A stretch of DNA of 64,000 nucleotides from Clostridium sp. D53t1_180928_C8 (GCF_015667795.1 NZ_JADPEL010000012.1:1-64000); one strand, 5' to 3'; positions 26,058 to 35,551 are shown, counted from the first letter of the stretch. Translations and numbers: made by a program. Notes: generated from the letters alone by a model not told the origin.

Positions 26058-26981
26058 ATGAAAGAAGTTATATTAAAGACATATAACATTACCAAAAAAT
26101 ATGGAAGTCAAGTAGCAGTAAATAATGTTAATATGACAATTAAAAAAGGTGATATATATGGGTTTATTGGTCAAAATGGAGCAGGTAAAACTACATTAAT
26201 AAGACTTATTACAGGATTAATTCACAAAAGTGGCGGAGAAATAGAGCTTTTAGGAGCAAGTGGTGAAGCTGAATTAAATAAAGTAAGAACAATGGTAGGA
26301 AGCTTAATTGAAACCCCTTCATTCTATACAAATATGACAGCAAGGGAAAATCTTGAAGTTTCTAGATTAGTTAGAAATATACCAGGGAAGAAGTGTATAG
26401 ATGATGTATTAGAGTTAGTTGGATTAAAAGATGTTGAAAAGAAGAAGGTTAAAAATTTTTCATTGGGTATGAAACAGAGGTTAGGAATCGCTAATGCGTT
26501 AATGGGTAATCCAAAGCTACTTATATTAGATGAACCTATAAATGGACTTGATCCAATGGGAATAGTTGAAATAAGAGAACTTTTAAAGAAAATAAATAAA
26601 GAAAAAGATATGACAATATTAATATCTAGTCATATATTAAGTGAGTTATCAGAGCTTGCAACTACCTATGGAATAATATCAGAAGGAAAGTTAATTGAAG
26701 AAATAACAGCTAAGGAACTATCAGAGAAATGGAGACAGTATATAAATTTAAAAGTTGATGATACATCTAGAGCAGTAACTTTATTAGAAAGAGAGTTGGG
26801 AATAACTGATTACGAAGTTTTAGAAAATAAGAATATAAAGGTATTTTCTAATTTAGATAATGTAGGAGAAGTAAATTCTATGCTTTCAAAGTCAGGAGTT
26901 ATTGTTGAAAGTATAAGTATTAAGGGAGAAAACTTAGAAGAATACTTTATGAATACAATTGGAGGTGCGTTAAATGCTTAA
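26058..26981 (+). CDS. ABC transporter ATP-binding protein, BcrA/lantibiotic-immunity type
   Basis: A 307-residue ATPase. Walker A is GQNGAGKTTL, the signature is FSLGMKQRLGIANALMG (LSGGQ replaced by FSLGMKQ, normal for the BcrA group), Walker B is LLILDEPINGLDP, and the His is SSHIL. A 90-residue C-terminal extension follows. The downstream ABC-2 permease overlaps by 8 bases. Such transporters often confer resistance to bacitracin or lantibiotics; the two-component genes around it agree, but the substrate is not shown by sequence. Confidence 0.9.
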   Translation: MKEVILKTYNITKKYGSQVAVNNVNMTIKKGDIYGFIGQNGAGKTTLIRLITGLIHKSGGEIELLGASGEAELNKVRTMVGSLIETPSFYTNMTARENLEVSRLVRNIPGKKCIDDVLELVGLKDVEKKKVKNFSLGMKQRLGIANALMGNPKLLILDEPINGLDPMGIVEIRELLKKINKEKDMTILISSHILSELSELATTYGIISEGKLIEEITAKELSEKWRQYINLKVDDTSRAVTLLERELGITDYEVLENKNIKVFSNLDNVGEVNSMLSKSGVIVESISIKGENLEEYFMNTIGGALNA

Positions 26982-27855
26982 GGCAATACAAGCAGAATTA
27001 TATAAATTATTTAAAGACAGAACATTTAAGGCACTAATAGTTGTTACAATTTTACTATCTACAATGACAATAGTTATGTCCTCACCAATTTTTGATAACA
27101 TACTTAATGATAGCTTAGGTGATATGCCTCAAGATCAAAAGGAGGCAATTATGCAACAAATGACAAACATGTCAGACAGTGATGCAATTGTGACACCAGG
27201 GCAGTTGGGAATGCATTTACAAGCTAAGGACATTATGAATCCAACTTCTATAGAAGTATATCATGCTTCATTTGGATCAGGTGTTATGGAGATATTAATA
27301 GGAATATTAGTTGCAGCATTAATGGCAAAAGAATATTCACAAGGTACAATTAAAAACTTCTTAGCTTATGGGAAAAAAAGAGAAGAGTTTTATTTAGCAA
27401 AGTTTGTATCCATGATTGTAGCAATTATAATAATTTTAGTTATTATGACAATATTACCAACAATAGCAGTTACTATTATGAATGGCTGGGGACAATCATT
27501 TGAGTTTTCACAAATATTAGGAATGATAAAAACATTTATAGTATCGGTAGTAGCTAGTTCAGCAGTAGCAGCATTAGCAATGGTTATAGCAACATTAGTA
27601 AAGAGTAATGGAGCTACAATTGGAATAACGGTAGCAATATTTATAGGAGTTCCAACGTTTGCTGGATTTTTATATGGAATATATCCTTGGTTTGATAGAG
27701 TTTATGAAGTGTTACCATTTTATAATTCAGCATTAGCAACATCTATTAAAGCTGGAAATACAGACTTACTTAGGTCTTTACTAATTGCATTAGTAACAAT
27801 AGTAATTTCGTTATTTGCAGGAATAAGAATATTTAAAGCTCAAGATATTAAATAA
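26974..27855 (+). CDS. ABC-2 type permease
   Basis: A 293-residue membrane protein. The first helix (about 20-38) is followed by an extracellular loop of about 70 residues (DNILNDSLGDMPQ...), then five helices, with the conserved LMAKEYSQGTIKNFLAYGKKREEFYLAKFV motif after the second. It is the membrane partner of the overlapping ATPase, probably as a homodimer. GGAGGTG precedes the start. Confidence 0.88.
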   Translation: MLKAIQAELYKLFKDRTFKALIVVTILLSTMTIVMSSPIFDNILNDSLGDMPQDQKEAIMQQMTNMSDSDAIVTPGQLGMHLQAKDIMNPTSIEVYHASFGSGVMEILIGILVAALMAKEYSQGTIKNFLAYGKKREEFYLAKFVSMIVAIIIILVIMTILPTIAVTIMNGWGQSFEFSQILGMIKTFIVSVVASSAVAALAMVIATLVKSNGATIGITVAIFIGVPTFAGFLYGIYPWFDRVYEVLPFYNSALATSIKAGNTDLLRSLLIALVTIVISLFAGIRIFKAQDIK

Positions 27856-27859
27856 AAAT

Positions 27860-27918
27860 GTGCTTCAAGGGCAATAAAAAATGAAAGCGACAAAAATCGC
27901 GTGCCCCTGGGGCAATAA
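27860..27918 (+). repeat. Hairpin between the two ABC units
   Basis: TGCTTCAAGGGCA and TGCCCCTGGGGCA pair with two G-U pairs and one mismatch around an inner GCGA/TCGC stem. Each arm is followed by ATAAA. The arm TGCCCCTGGGGCA is nearly palindromic and related to arms at 25873 and 30264. It lies immediately before the ribosome site of the second ATPase. Confidence 0.55.
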
Positions 27919-27931
27919 AGGAGATTATCTT

Positions 27932-28645
27932 ATGTTAGAAATTAAGAATTTTTCAAAGGAATATTCAAAAGGAAAAAGGGTAGTTGATAATATATCATTA
28001 ACAGTTAAAAGTGGAGAGATATTTGGATTTATAGGGCATAATGGTGCAGGAAAAACAACTACCATTAAAGCTGTAGTTGGTATTTTAGAATTTTCAGAAG
28101 GAGATATATTAATAGATAATAAGTCTATAAAAAAGAGGCCTATAGAGTGTAAAAAGCTAATGGCGTATATTCCAGATAATCCAGATCTTTATGAGGCTTT
28201 AACAGGAATTCAATATTTAAGCTTTATAGCAGATGTGTACAAGGTAAGCAAGGAACAAAGGGAAAAGTTAATTAAATATTATGGAGATAAACTAGAGTTA
28301 ACTAAATATCTAGGTGATTTAATATCCTCCTATTCACATGGAATGAAACAAAAGCTTGCAGTAATATCAGCATTAATTCATAAGCCAAAGTTATTAATTC
28401 TTGATGAACCATTTGTTGGACTTGATCCTAAGGCAGCTCATACTCTTAAAGAAATAATGAGAGAAATATGTAATGAAGGAAGTGCAATATTTTTCTCAAC
28501 ACATGTATTAGAAGTAGCAGAAAAATTATGTGATAAAATTGCAATTATTAAAGGTGGAAAGATAGTTGCAGTAGGAAGTACTGAAGAGGTTAAAGGAAAT
28601 AATTCATTAGAAGATGTATTTATGGAGTTGATTGATAATGAGTAA
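27932..28645 (+). CDS. ABC transporter ATP-binding protein, second unit
   Basis: A 237-residue ATPase. Walker A is GHNGAGKTTT, the signature is YSHGMKQKLAVISALIH, Walker B is LLILDEPFVGLDP, and the His switch is STHVL. It is of the YhaQ/CcmA type that works with large ABC-2 permeases. I chose the ATG at 27932 behind AAAGGAGA, not the earlier in-frame one inside the hairpin. The next gene starts 8 bases before its stop, so the products are probably made in equal amounts. Confidence 0.9.
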   Translation: MLEIKNFSKEYSKGKRVVDNISLTVKSGEIFGFIGHNGAGKTTTIKAVVGILEFSEGDILIDNKSIKKRPIECKKLMAYIPDNPDLYEALTGIQYLSFIADVYKVSKEQREKLIKYYGDKLELTKYLGDLISSYSHGMKQKLAVISALIHKPKLLILDEPFVGLDPKAAHTLKEIMREICNEGSAIFFSTHVLEVAEKLCDKIAIIKGGKIVAVGSTEEVKGNNSLEDVFMELIDNE

Positions 28646-30254
28646 TTTATTTATTTTACTAAAAAATTCATTTATAAATAGCACAGGAATTAACTCTTTA
28701 TCTAAAGGTGTAAGTTCTTCTAAGGAAAAAAGAACGCTATTAATTACTACAGGAACATTATTGTTAATAGCAGCAGTAATATGCTTCATGACAACATCAT
28801 ATTCAATAGGACTAGCTATAGTATTAAAGCCAATGGGGTATTTAGATTTAATATTAATAATTGCTGTGTTATTTTCATGTATTTTAAGCTTTATAACATC
28901 AATCTATAAAGCTCAAGGGACATTATTTAGTTCAAGGGATTATGATTTATTAATGGCTCTTCCAATAAAAAATAGCACAATATTAACTAGTAAAATATTA
29001 AGCTTAATGTCTATAAGTTATATAGGAACAGCACTTATAATAGTACCAGCATCAATAGTCTACTTCATTTATAATGGAAACCTATTATGGGTTTTCTTTA
29101 TTATATTAGTAATAGGATTAATATTTATCCCAATGATTCCTATAATAGCAGCCTCAATAATAGCTGTAGTTATAACTTTTATATCATCAAGATTTAAGCA
29201 CAAGAATATTGCAACTATAGTTGTTGGAATGATAGCTTTTCTATTAATTATGGTAGCTTCTATGAATATGCAAAATTATATCAATGCATTTATTGCAAAT
29301 AGCGATTCAATAGTAAAAGGTATATCTAGTATATATCCGCCAGCAATGTATTTGAAAGAAGCATTAATAAATTACGATATAGCTTCTTTAATAAAGTTTG
29401 CACTAATATCAATAATTCCATTTGTGATATTTATATTTGTTTTTAGTAAAATATTTAAAACTATAAATGGAAAGTTAGGAGAAAGTTATAAGAAAGCAAA
29501 CTATAAAGTAGCTAAATTAGAAAAAAGTAGCGTAACAAAGGCTTTGGTAAATCAAGAGTTAAGAAGATATTTTGCAACACCAATTTATGTTATGAATACA
29601 GCAGTGGGAATGGTCTTATTAATTGGAGGGGCTATAGCTACATTGTTTATAAGTAAAGAAACACTAGTAGAACTTTTAGGATATCCTGAAATAGCAAATA
29701 TGATTCCAATAGGAGTATTAGTTGTATTAGTTTTTACTATTGGATTATCTTGTATAACAAATTCATCTATATCATTAGAAGGAAATAGATTATGGATATT
29801 AAAATCATTACCAATAGAGCCTAAGGATATATTTAAGGGTAAAATAATAGCTAATTTAGTAATAACAATTCCAGCATCAATTATAGCTAATATAATATTT
29901 TATATAGGATTAAAATTCGAGATTAAATATCTAATATTGAATTTATTAATAAGTATAGTATTTGCAGTTATATCAGCTGTTTTAGGCTTAATAATTAATT
30001 TATATTTTCCTAAAATGGAGTGGACAAACCCTACAGTAGTAGTAAAACAAAGTGCAAGTGTAATGATTACTTCTTTAGGAATAATGATATTATCAATAGC
30101 AATTGTTGGACTATCACTTTGTTTAATTAAAGTATTTAGTATTACTAATATAATAGTTATTTTAAGTGTAGTTTTAGTTATATTCTTAATAGTTTTATTT
30201 GTTTCAATTAAAGTATTAAATAATATGTGTACTGAAAAATTTAATAGATTATAG
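28638..30254 (+). CDS. Large ABC-2 family permease
   Basis: A 538-residue polytopic protein with about twelve hydrophobic segments. The first 150 residues contain the family-like SRDYDLLMALPIKNSTILTSKI, and a similar element GNRLWILKSLPIEPKDIFKGKI occurs near residue 380. This internal two-fold pattern suggests that it works as a fused dimer with the preceding ATPase. Substrate unknown. It ends before a hairpin and precedes the kinase gene. Confidence 0.85.
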   Translation: MSNLFILLKNSFINSTGINSLSKGVSSSKEKRTLLITTGTLLLIAAVICFMTTSYSIGLAIVLKPMGYLDLILIIAVLFSCILSFITSIYKAQGTLFSSRDYDLLMALPIKNSTILTSKILSLMSISYIGTALIIVPASIVYFIYNGNLLWVFFIILVIGLIFIPMIPIIAASIIAVVITFISSRFKHKNIATIVVGMIAFLLIMVASMNMQNYINAFIANSDSIVKGISSIYPPAMYLKEALINYDIASLIKFALISIIPFVIFIFVFSKIFKTINGKLGESYKKANYKVAKLEKSSVTKALVNQELRRYFATPIYVMNTAVGMVLLIGGAIATLFISKETLVELLGYPEIANMIPIGVLVVLVFTIGLSCITNSSISLEGNRLWILKSLPIEPKDIFKGKIIANLVITIPASIIANIIFYIGLKFEIKYLILNLLISIVFAVISAVLGLIINLYFPKMEWTNPTVVVKQSASVMITSLGIMILSIAIVGLSLCLIKVFSITNIIVILSVVLVIFLIVLFVSIKVLNNMCTEKFNRL

Positions 30255-30263
30255 AAGGAAAAT

Positions 30264-30309
30264 TGCCTCTGGGAAAAGTCATTATTATAGATATTTTCTA
30301 CAGGGGCAA
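30264..30309 (+). terminator. Hairpin after the second permease
   Basis: TTGCCTCTGGGAAAA pairs with TTTTCTACAGGGGCAA (one internal mismatch) around a loop of about 15 bases, followed by CTTGTTTT. It shares its arm with the hairpins at 25873 and 27860. Confidence 0.6.
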
Positions 30310-30478
30310 CTTGTTTTAATTTATAGATTATTGGAAATATTTTATATATAGAATATAATAGATTTAAGAATATGGTTGTATGATTACTATAAAATAAGTA
30401 TTGGGACTTTGTACATAGTGTATGATATTGTATTTAAAATTCTATATACAGTGTATTAAGGTAGATATAGGAGAAATA

Positions 30479-31363
30479 ATGGGTATAATATGTATTTTAA
30501 TAGCAATAATTATTGTTTTAATTGCTATTATTATAGGATATAAAAGAGAATTTAGAAGAATAAGAAAAGAAATTAATAATAATTTAAATGATTATATAAA
30601 TATAAAAACAAAATCTGTAGATAAGGATTTAGAAGCTCTAGTTGCAGAAGTAAATTTAATATTTGATTCAAAACAAAAAGTTGTGGCAGAAAAGAAGAAA
30701 ACTGAAGAAGAATTAAGAGCAAGTATAGCAAATATGTCACATGATTTAAGAACTCCATTAACATCAATAATGGGATATTTACAAATGATCAGACTAGAAA
30801 ATATTTCGGAAAATGATAAAAATGAGTATATGGATATAGTAGAAAAAAGAACAAAGTCATTACAACAGCTTATAAGTAGTTTTTATGATTTATCAAGAAT
30901 AGAAGGAAATGAGTATAACTTCCAATATAAGAAGGTTAATTTAAACAACATATTATGCGAAAATATAGCTATATTTTATAATGATTTTATAAATAATAAT
31001 ATTGAACCTATTATTGAAAGTGATGAAGATATTAAGGAAATTATATCGGATGAGGGTGCAATTACCCGTATTTTCTCAAATTTAATAGGAAATATGATTA
31101 AGCATGGTGAAAACTTTGTAAAAATAACATTAAAACAAGAAGAGGATGTAATAATAACAGAATTTATTAACAAAGCAACAGAATTAACTGAAGAAAATGT
31201 GGATAAACTCTTTGAAAGATTTTATACTGTGGATAAATCAAGGAGTGATAGAAATACTGGATTAGGGTTATATATAACAAAGGTACTAGTAGAAAAACTA
31301 GGATATAATATAACTGCTACAATAGATAATGAAAATTTAGTAATAAAGATAATATGGAAATAA
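30479..31363 (+). CDS. Sensor histidine kinase with a single membrane anchor
   Basis: A 294-residue kinase. One N-terminal hydrophobic stretch (about residues 2-21: IICILIAIIIVLIAIIIGY) with no extracellular sensor loop is followed by a short linker, the HisKA domain (MSHDLRTPLTSIMGYLQMI) and the ATPase domain (NLIGNMIKHGE; NTGLGLYITKVLVEKLGY). The signal is probably received through the ABC transporters encoded between it and the response regulator at 25166, as in other antimicrobial-peptide systems. The start follows AGGAGAAATA. Confidence 0.9.
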   Translation: MGIICILIAIIIVLIAIIIGYKREFRRIRKEINNNLNDYINIKTKSVDKDLEALVAEVNLIFDSKQKVVAEKKKTEEELRASIANMSHDLRTPLTSIMGYLQMIRLENISENDKNEYMDIVEKRTKSLQQLISSFYDLSRIEGNEYNFQYKKVNLNNILCENIAIFYNDFINNNIEPIIESDEDIKEIISDEGAITRIFSNLIGNMIKHGENFVKITLKQEEDVIITEFINKATELTEENVDKLFERFYTVDKSRSDRNTGLGLYITKVLVEKLGYNITATIDNENLVIKIIWK

Positions 31364-31378
31364 ATAATATACATTCAT

Positions 31379-31426
31379 AAATGCAAGTAAATTAGATAAT
31401 AACTATTTACTTGCATTTATTTTATA
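31379..31426 (+). terminator. Terminator after the histidine kinase
   Basis: AATGCAAGTAAAT/ATTTACTTGCATT perfect 13-bp stem followed by TATTTTAT. Confidence 0.85.
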
Positions 31427-31454
31427 TATAAATAATGAAATAGATTAAAAATTA

Positions 31455-31490
31455 TTGAAATAAAAATACTAATATGCTAGTATACTAGTA
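31455..31490 (+). promoter_or_regulatory. Promoter with overlapping operator O1 (glucuronate cluster)
   Basis: TTGAAA (31455-31460), 17 bases, TAGTAT (31478-31483). The perfect palindrome CTAGTATACTAG (31477-31488) covers the -10, so a bound repressor would block RNA polymerase. The same arrangement occurs at 36386-36419. Confidence 0.7.
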
Positions 31491-31528
31491 AGAGGAAAAA
31501 TTTTGTTGTTAAAAGGCTATATTATAGA

Positions 31529-31614
31529 TTAGTGTTAATGTGATTGCATAAATATTTATTGTTAAACTACACCATTCATAAAATATGATGTCCACATAAA
31601 AGCATTAACACTAA
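31529..31614 (+). other. Leader segment bounded by a 12-bp perfect inverted repeat
   Basis: TTAGTGTTAATG (31529-31540) and CATTAACACTAA (31603-31614) are exact reverse complements enclosing 62 bases, inside the 160-base leader of the first glucuronate-cluster gene. In RNA it would make a closed stem-loop of 86 bases. I do not recognise it as a known riboswitch. Confidence 0.45.
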
Positions 31615-31655
31615 CTACAGAAATCTCTTAAAATAACTAATAGTAGGTGAAATTT

Positions 31656-32501
31656 ATGAGTAATTTTTTAGATAACTTTATTAAGAAAAAAGACTTTCTA
31701 ATTTGCATAGATTCTGATGGATGTGCAATAGATACTATGGATATTAAGCATATAAAATGCTTTGGACCATGTATGGTAACAGAATGGAATCTTGAAGAAT
31801 GGAAAGATGATATATTAGAAAGATGGAATGAAGTTAATCTTTATACATTGACTAGGGGAATAAATAGATTCAAAGGCTTAGCTGTAGCTCTTATAGAAAT
31901 TAATGATAAATACATACAAATAGATGGGTTAGATGAATTTGTAAGATGGACTGAAGAAACTAAGGAGCTTTCAAATGAGTCTTTAGAAGCTGAAATAGAG
32001 AAAACAAATAATATTTGTGTAAAAAAGGCGTTAGAATGGTCTAAGTCTGTAAATAAATCAATTGATTTGTTAAGCGATGATGAAAAATGCCCATTTGAAG
32101 GGGTAAAAGAAGCTATTATAACAGCTAAAAAAGTTGCAGATATAGCAATAGTATCATCTGCAAACGAAAAAGCAGTTTTAGATGAGTGGAGTCAACATGG
32201 TCTTTTAGAAAGTGTTGATATAGTTTTAACTCAAAATATTGGCTCAAAAGCTTATTGTATAAATAAACTTATTGAAAAAGGATATAGCAGAAATAATGTA
32301 TTAATGGTTGGTGATGCTTTAGGTGATCTTAAAGCTGCTGAAGAAAATGAAGTTTTATACTATCCAATAATGGTTAGAAAAGAAAAAGAATCATGGTTCA
32401 GATTTACTAAAGATGTTTTAGAAAGATTCACTAATAATTTATATAATGGTGAATACCAAGAAAAAGTTATAGCAGAATTTAAAGCAAATTTATCTAAATA
32501 A
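31656..32501 (+). CDS. HAD-superfamily hydrolase of the glucuronate cluster
   Basis: A 281-residue HAD protein. Motif I is CIDSDGCAIDTM (the usual DxDGT reads DSDGC), motif II is AIVSSANEKAV, and motif III is VLMVGDALGDLKAAEEN. A large helical cap of about 130 residues separates motifs I and II. It is probably a phosphatase, perhaps for a phosphorylated sugar acid that builds up when the pathway is blocked, but no substrate can be assigned. It is the first gene of the cluster and 28 bases before kdgK. The start lies behind AGTAGGTG. Confidence 0.7.
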   Translation: MSNFLDNFIKKKDFLICIDSDGCAIDTMDIKHIKCFGPCMVTEWNLEEWKDDILERWNEVNLYTLTRGINRFKGLAVALIEINDKYIQIDGLDEFVRWTEETKELSNESLEAEIEKTNNICVKKALEWSKSVNKSIDLLSDDEKCPFEGVKEAIITAKKVADIAIVSSANEKAVLDEWSQHGLLESVDIVLTQNIGSKAYCINKLIEKGYSRNNVLMVGDALGDLKAAEENEVLYYPIMVRKEKESWFRFTKDVLERFTNNLYNGEYQEKVIAEFKANLSK

Positions 32502-32529
32502 AGCTATCTAACAAGGGGATGTAGTAAGG

Positions 32530-33555
32530 ATGAATGATTTAGGTTTTAGAAGTAAAAAAGTATTGGGGTTTGGAGAGATAATGTTAAGGCTTACTCCACC
32601 CAATAACCAAAAAATAATACAGGCAAATTCATTCGAGGCTGTGTATTCAGGTGGAGAAGCAAATGTAATAGCAAGCCTTGCTATATTAGGGCATGATACT
32701 AAGTTTGTAACTAAACTTCCTAATAATTATTTAGGAAAGAAGGTTATTAGCAAGTTCAGAGGTTATAATGTTGATGTAAACGATATTGTTATAGGTGAAG
32801 GTAGATTGGGTGTATATTACTCTGAAATTGGACATGGCCTTAGAAGCACTGAAGTTATATATGATAGAAAATATTCAGCAATATCTATGGCATCAAAAGA
32901 TGAATTTAATATAGATGATATGTTGAAAGGTGTTGGATTAGTTCATCTATCAGGAATAACTCCAGCTTTGAGTAGTGATTTAAAGGAACTTATAATAGAT
33001 ATTTCAAAGGCTTGTAGAAAACAAGGAATTTTGCTTTCTTATGATTCAAATTATAGATCAAAGTTATGGTCTATAAATGAAGCCAAGGAAGTGTTAGAAG
33101 AAATATTACCATATATAGATTTTGCATTTTTAGGACATCTAGATATGGTTAATATATTAAAATTTGAGGATAACAACTTAGAGTTTGAGGAAAAATTACA
33201 ATATCATTATGAAATGCTATTTAAGAAATATCCAAACTTAAAATATGTAGCATGCACTAGAAGGACTGTAAATTCAATTAATAATAATACATTAAAAGGA
33301 TATTTATTTAATGGAAAAGAACTATTAAAATCTAATTCATATACTTTTGATATATTAGATAGAGTTGGTGGAGGAGATGCGTTTACAGCAGGAATATTAC
33401 ATGGAATTTTAAATGAAATGCCAAATGAAAGAATTGTAGAATTTGGGACATGTGCTAGTTCATTAAAACATTCAATAATAGGTGATATAAATATAATTGA
33501 TGAAGATACAATTAATTCAGTTATAGATAATGGATTATGTAATGTAAAAAGATAA
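32530..33555 (+). CDS. kdgK: 2-keto-3-deoxygluconate kinase (PfkB family)
   Basis: A 341-residue ribokinase-family enzyme: GFGEIMLRLTPPN at the N terminus, YSGGEANVIASLAILG, YDSNYRSKLW and the catalytic signature DRVGGGDAFTAGIL, where the Asp is the base. In this cluster it should phosphorylate 2-keto-3-deoxygluconate to KDPG, the substrate of KdgA at 37313. The first residues contain two possible starts; I kept the ATG at 32530 with GGGGATGTAGTAAGG upstream. Confidence 0.88.
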   Translation: MNDLGFRSKKVLGFGEIMLRLTPPNNQKIIQANSFEAVYSGGEANVIASLAILGHDTKFVTKLPNNYLGKKVISKFRGYNVDVNDIVIGEGRLGVYYSEIGHGLRSTEVIYDRKYSAISMASKDEFNIDDMLKGVGLVHLSGITPALSSDLKELIIDISKACRKQGILLSYDSNYRSKLWSINEAKEVLEEILPYIDFAFLGHLDMVNILKFEDNNLEFEEKLQYHYEMLFKKYPNLKYVACTRRTVNSINNNTLKGYLFNGKELLKSNSYTFDILDRVGGGDAFTAGILHGILNEMPNERIVEFGTCASSLKHSIIGDINIIDEDTINSVIDNGLCNVKR

Positions 33556-33618
33556 TAAAATCATATAGATTTTTATAATAAAAAAGGGTTGAAAAATTAT
33601 ATTTTAGGAGGAATTATT

Positions 33619-35418
33619 ATGTTATATCCAATAATGACAGAATCAAGACAATTAATAGACTTAAATGGTATATGGAGATTTAAATTAAATGAAGGAAATG
33701 GCTTAACAGAAGAGTTAAGTAAAGCACCATTAAAGGATACTATAGAGATGGCTGTACCATCATCATATAATGATTTAGTAGAAAGTCAAGAAGTAAGAGA
33801 TCATGTTGGATGGGTATGGTATGAAAGAAGTTTTACTATTCCTAAAACATTACTTAATCAAAGAATAGTATTAAGATTTGGTTCAGTAACTCATGAGGCA
33901 AAGGTATATTTAAATGGGAAATTATTAGTTGAGCATAAGGGTGGATTTACTCCTTTTGAAGCAGAGATAAATGATTTATTAATAACAGGGGATAATAGAT
34001 TAACTGTAGCAGTAAATAATATAATTGATGAAACTACGTTACCAGTAGGATTAGTAAAAGAAGTAGAGGTAAATGGCAAGAAAGTTATAAAAAATTCAGT
34101 TAATTTTGATTTCTTCAATTATGCAGGTATACATAGACCGGTAAAAATATATACAACGCCAAAAAGTTATGTAGAAGATATAACTATTGTTACTGATTTT
34201 AAAGAAAATGATGGATATGTTGATTATAAGGTGAAAACTATAGGTGAAGGTAATGTTAAAGTAACTATAATTGATGAAAAAAATAATATAGTTGCAGAAG
34301 GCGTAGGAGAGTCAGGCAAGCTAACTATAAGTGATGTACATTTATGGGAGCCTATGAATGCATATCTTTATAAGTTAAAAGTAGAATTAGTAAATAATGA
34401 TGAAAGTGTTGATACTTATTTTGAAGAGTTTGGAGTAAGAACAGTTGAAGTAAAAGAAGGAAAATTCTTAATTAATAATAAGCCATTCTATTTTAAAGGG
34501 TTTGGTAAGCATGAAGATTCTTATGTAAATGGAAGAGGAATAAATGAAGCTATTAATGTAAAAGATTTTAATTTAATGAAGTGGATTGGAGCAAATTCTT
34601 TCAGAACAGCTCATTACCCATATTCTGAGGAAATAATGAGACTTGCAGATAGGGAAGGTATAGTTGTAATTGATGAAACACCAGCTGTTGGATTACATTT
34701 AAACTTTATGGCAACAGGTTTTGGTGGAGATTCTGCTAGAAGAGATACGTGGAAGGAAATTGGAACTAAAGAAGCTCATGAAAGAGTTTTAAGAGAGTTA
34801 GTTTCAAGAGATAAAAACCACCCATGTGTTGTAATGTGGTCTGTAGCAAATGAGCCAGATTCTGATTCAGAAGGTGCAAAAGAATATTTTGAACCATTAA
34901 TAAAATTAACAAAAGAATTAGATCCTCAAAAGAGACCTGTTACTGTAGTTACTTACTTAATGTCTACACCGGATAAATGTAAGGTTGGAGATATAGTAGA
35001 TGTATTATGTTTAAATAGATATTATGGATGGTATGTAGCTGGTGGAGAACTAGATGAAGCTAAAAGAATGCTTGATGAGGAATTAAAAGGCTGGGAAAAA
35101 AGATGTCCTAATACTCCAATAATGTTTACTGAATATGGAGCAGATACTGTTGCAGGAATGCATGATACAGTTCCAGTTATGTTTACTGAAGAATATCAAG
35201 TAGAATACTATAAAGCTAACCATGAAATTGTAGATAAATGCAAGAATTTTATTGGAGAACAAGTGTGGAATTTTGCTGATTTTGCTACAAGTCAAGGTAT
35301 TATAAGAGTTCAGGGAAATAAAAAGGGTATATTTACTAGAGAAAGAAAGCCTAAGATGATAGCTCATTCTTTACGTGAAAGATGGACTAGTATACCTGAA
35401 TTTGGATATAAAAAATAA
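33619..35418 (+). CDS. uidA: Beta-glucuronidase (GH2)
   Basis: A 599-residue GH2 enzyme cutting beta-D-glucuronides. Jelly-roll sugar-binding domain (residues about 10-180), immunoglobulin-like domain (to about 275) and a TIM barrel. The acid/base Glu is in VANEPDS, the nucleophile Glu in FTEYGAD, and the glucuronate carboxylate motif NKKG lies in [10 protein letters not shown], which separates glucuronidases from beta-galactosidases. There is no signal peptide, so glucuronides must be imported first, presumably by the GPH transporter at 40601. The start follows TAGGAGGA. Enzymes of this kind reactivate drug glucuronides in the gut. Confidence 0.96.
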   Translation: MLYPIMTESRQLIDLNGIWRFKLNEGNGLTEELSKAPLKDTIEMAVPSSYNDLVESQEVRDHVGWVWYERSFTIPKTLLNQRIVLRFGSVTHEAKVYLNGKLLVEHKGGFTPFEAEINDLLITGDNRLTVAVNNIIDETTLPVGLVKEVEVNGKKVIKNSVNFDFFNYAGIHRPVKIYTTPKSYVEDITIVTDFKENDGYVDYKVKTIGEGNVKVTIIDEKNNIVAEGVGESGKLTISDVHLWEPMNAYLYKLKVELVNNDESVDTYFEEFGVRTVEVKEGKFLINNKPFYFKGFGKHEDSYVNGRGINEAINVKDFNLMKWIGANSFRTAHYPYSEEIMRLADREGIVVIDETPAVGLHLNFMATGFGGDSARRDTWKEIGTKEAHERVLRELVSRDKNHPCVVMWSVANEPDSDSEGAKEYFEPLIKLTKELDPQKRPVTVVTYLMSTPDKCKVGDIVDVLCLNRYYGWYVAGGELDEAKRMLDEELKGWEKRCPNTPIMFTEYGADTVAGMHDTVPVMFTEEYQVEYYKANHEIVDKCKNFIGEQVWNFADFATSQGIIRVQGNKKGIFTRERKPKMIAHSLRERWTSIPEFGYKK

Positions 35419-35439
35419 AATATTAATATTTTATTTTTA

Positions 35440-35472
35440 AATTAGGTATACAGTGTATACCTAATTTTTTTT
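35440..35472 (+). terminator. Terminator after beta-glucuronidase, with GTATAC arms
   Basis: AATTAGGTATAC-AGT-GTATACCTAATT is a perfect 12-bp stem followed by eight T. Its arms contain the GTATAC core of the nearby operators, so it could also bind the regulator. Confidence 0.88.
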
Positions 35473-35476
35473 ATGT

Positions 35477-35502
35477 TATAATGTAATATACTAGTGTACT
35501 AG
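35477..35502 (+). promoter_or_regulatory. GntR gene promoter -10 with operator O2
   Basis: TATAAT (35477-35482) is followed nine bases later by CTAGTGTACTAG (35491-35502), one base different from the O1 palindrome. Its place suggests autoregulation of the GntR gene. Confidence 0.65.
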
Positions 35503-35551
35503 AGTTCAAAGTTAAGATTTTTAAGGAAATATTATTAGGGGGTAATTTAAA

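Noticed and set aside
27881-27931. Upstream start for the second ABC ATPase (17 extra residues)
   Set aside because: That ATG lies inside a hairpin and has no ribosome site; the ATG at 27932 has AAAGGAGA.
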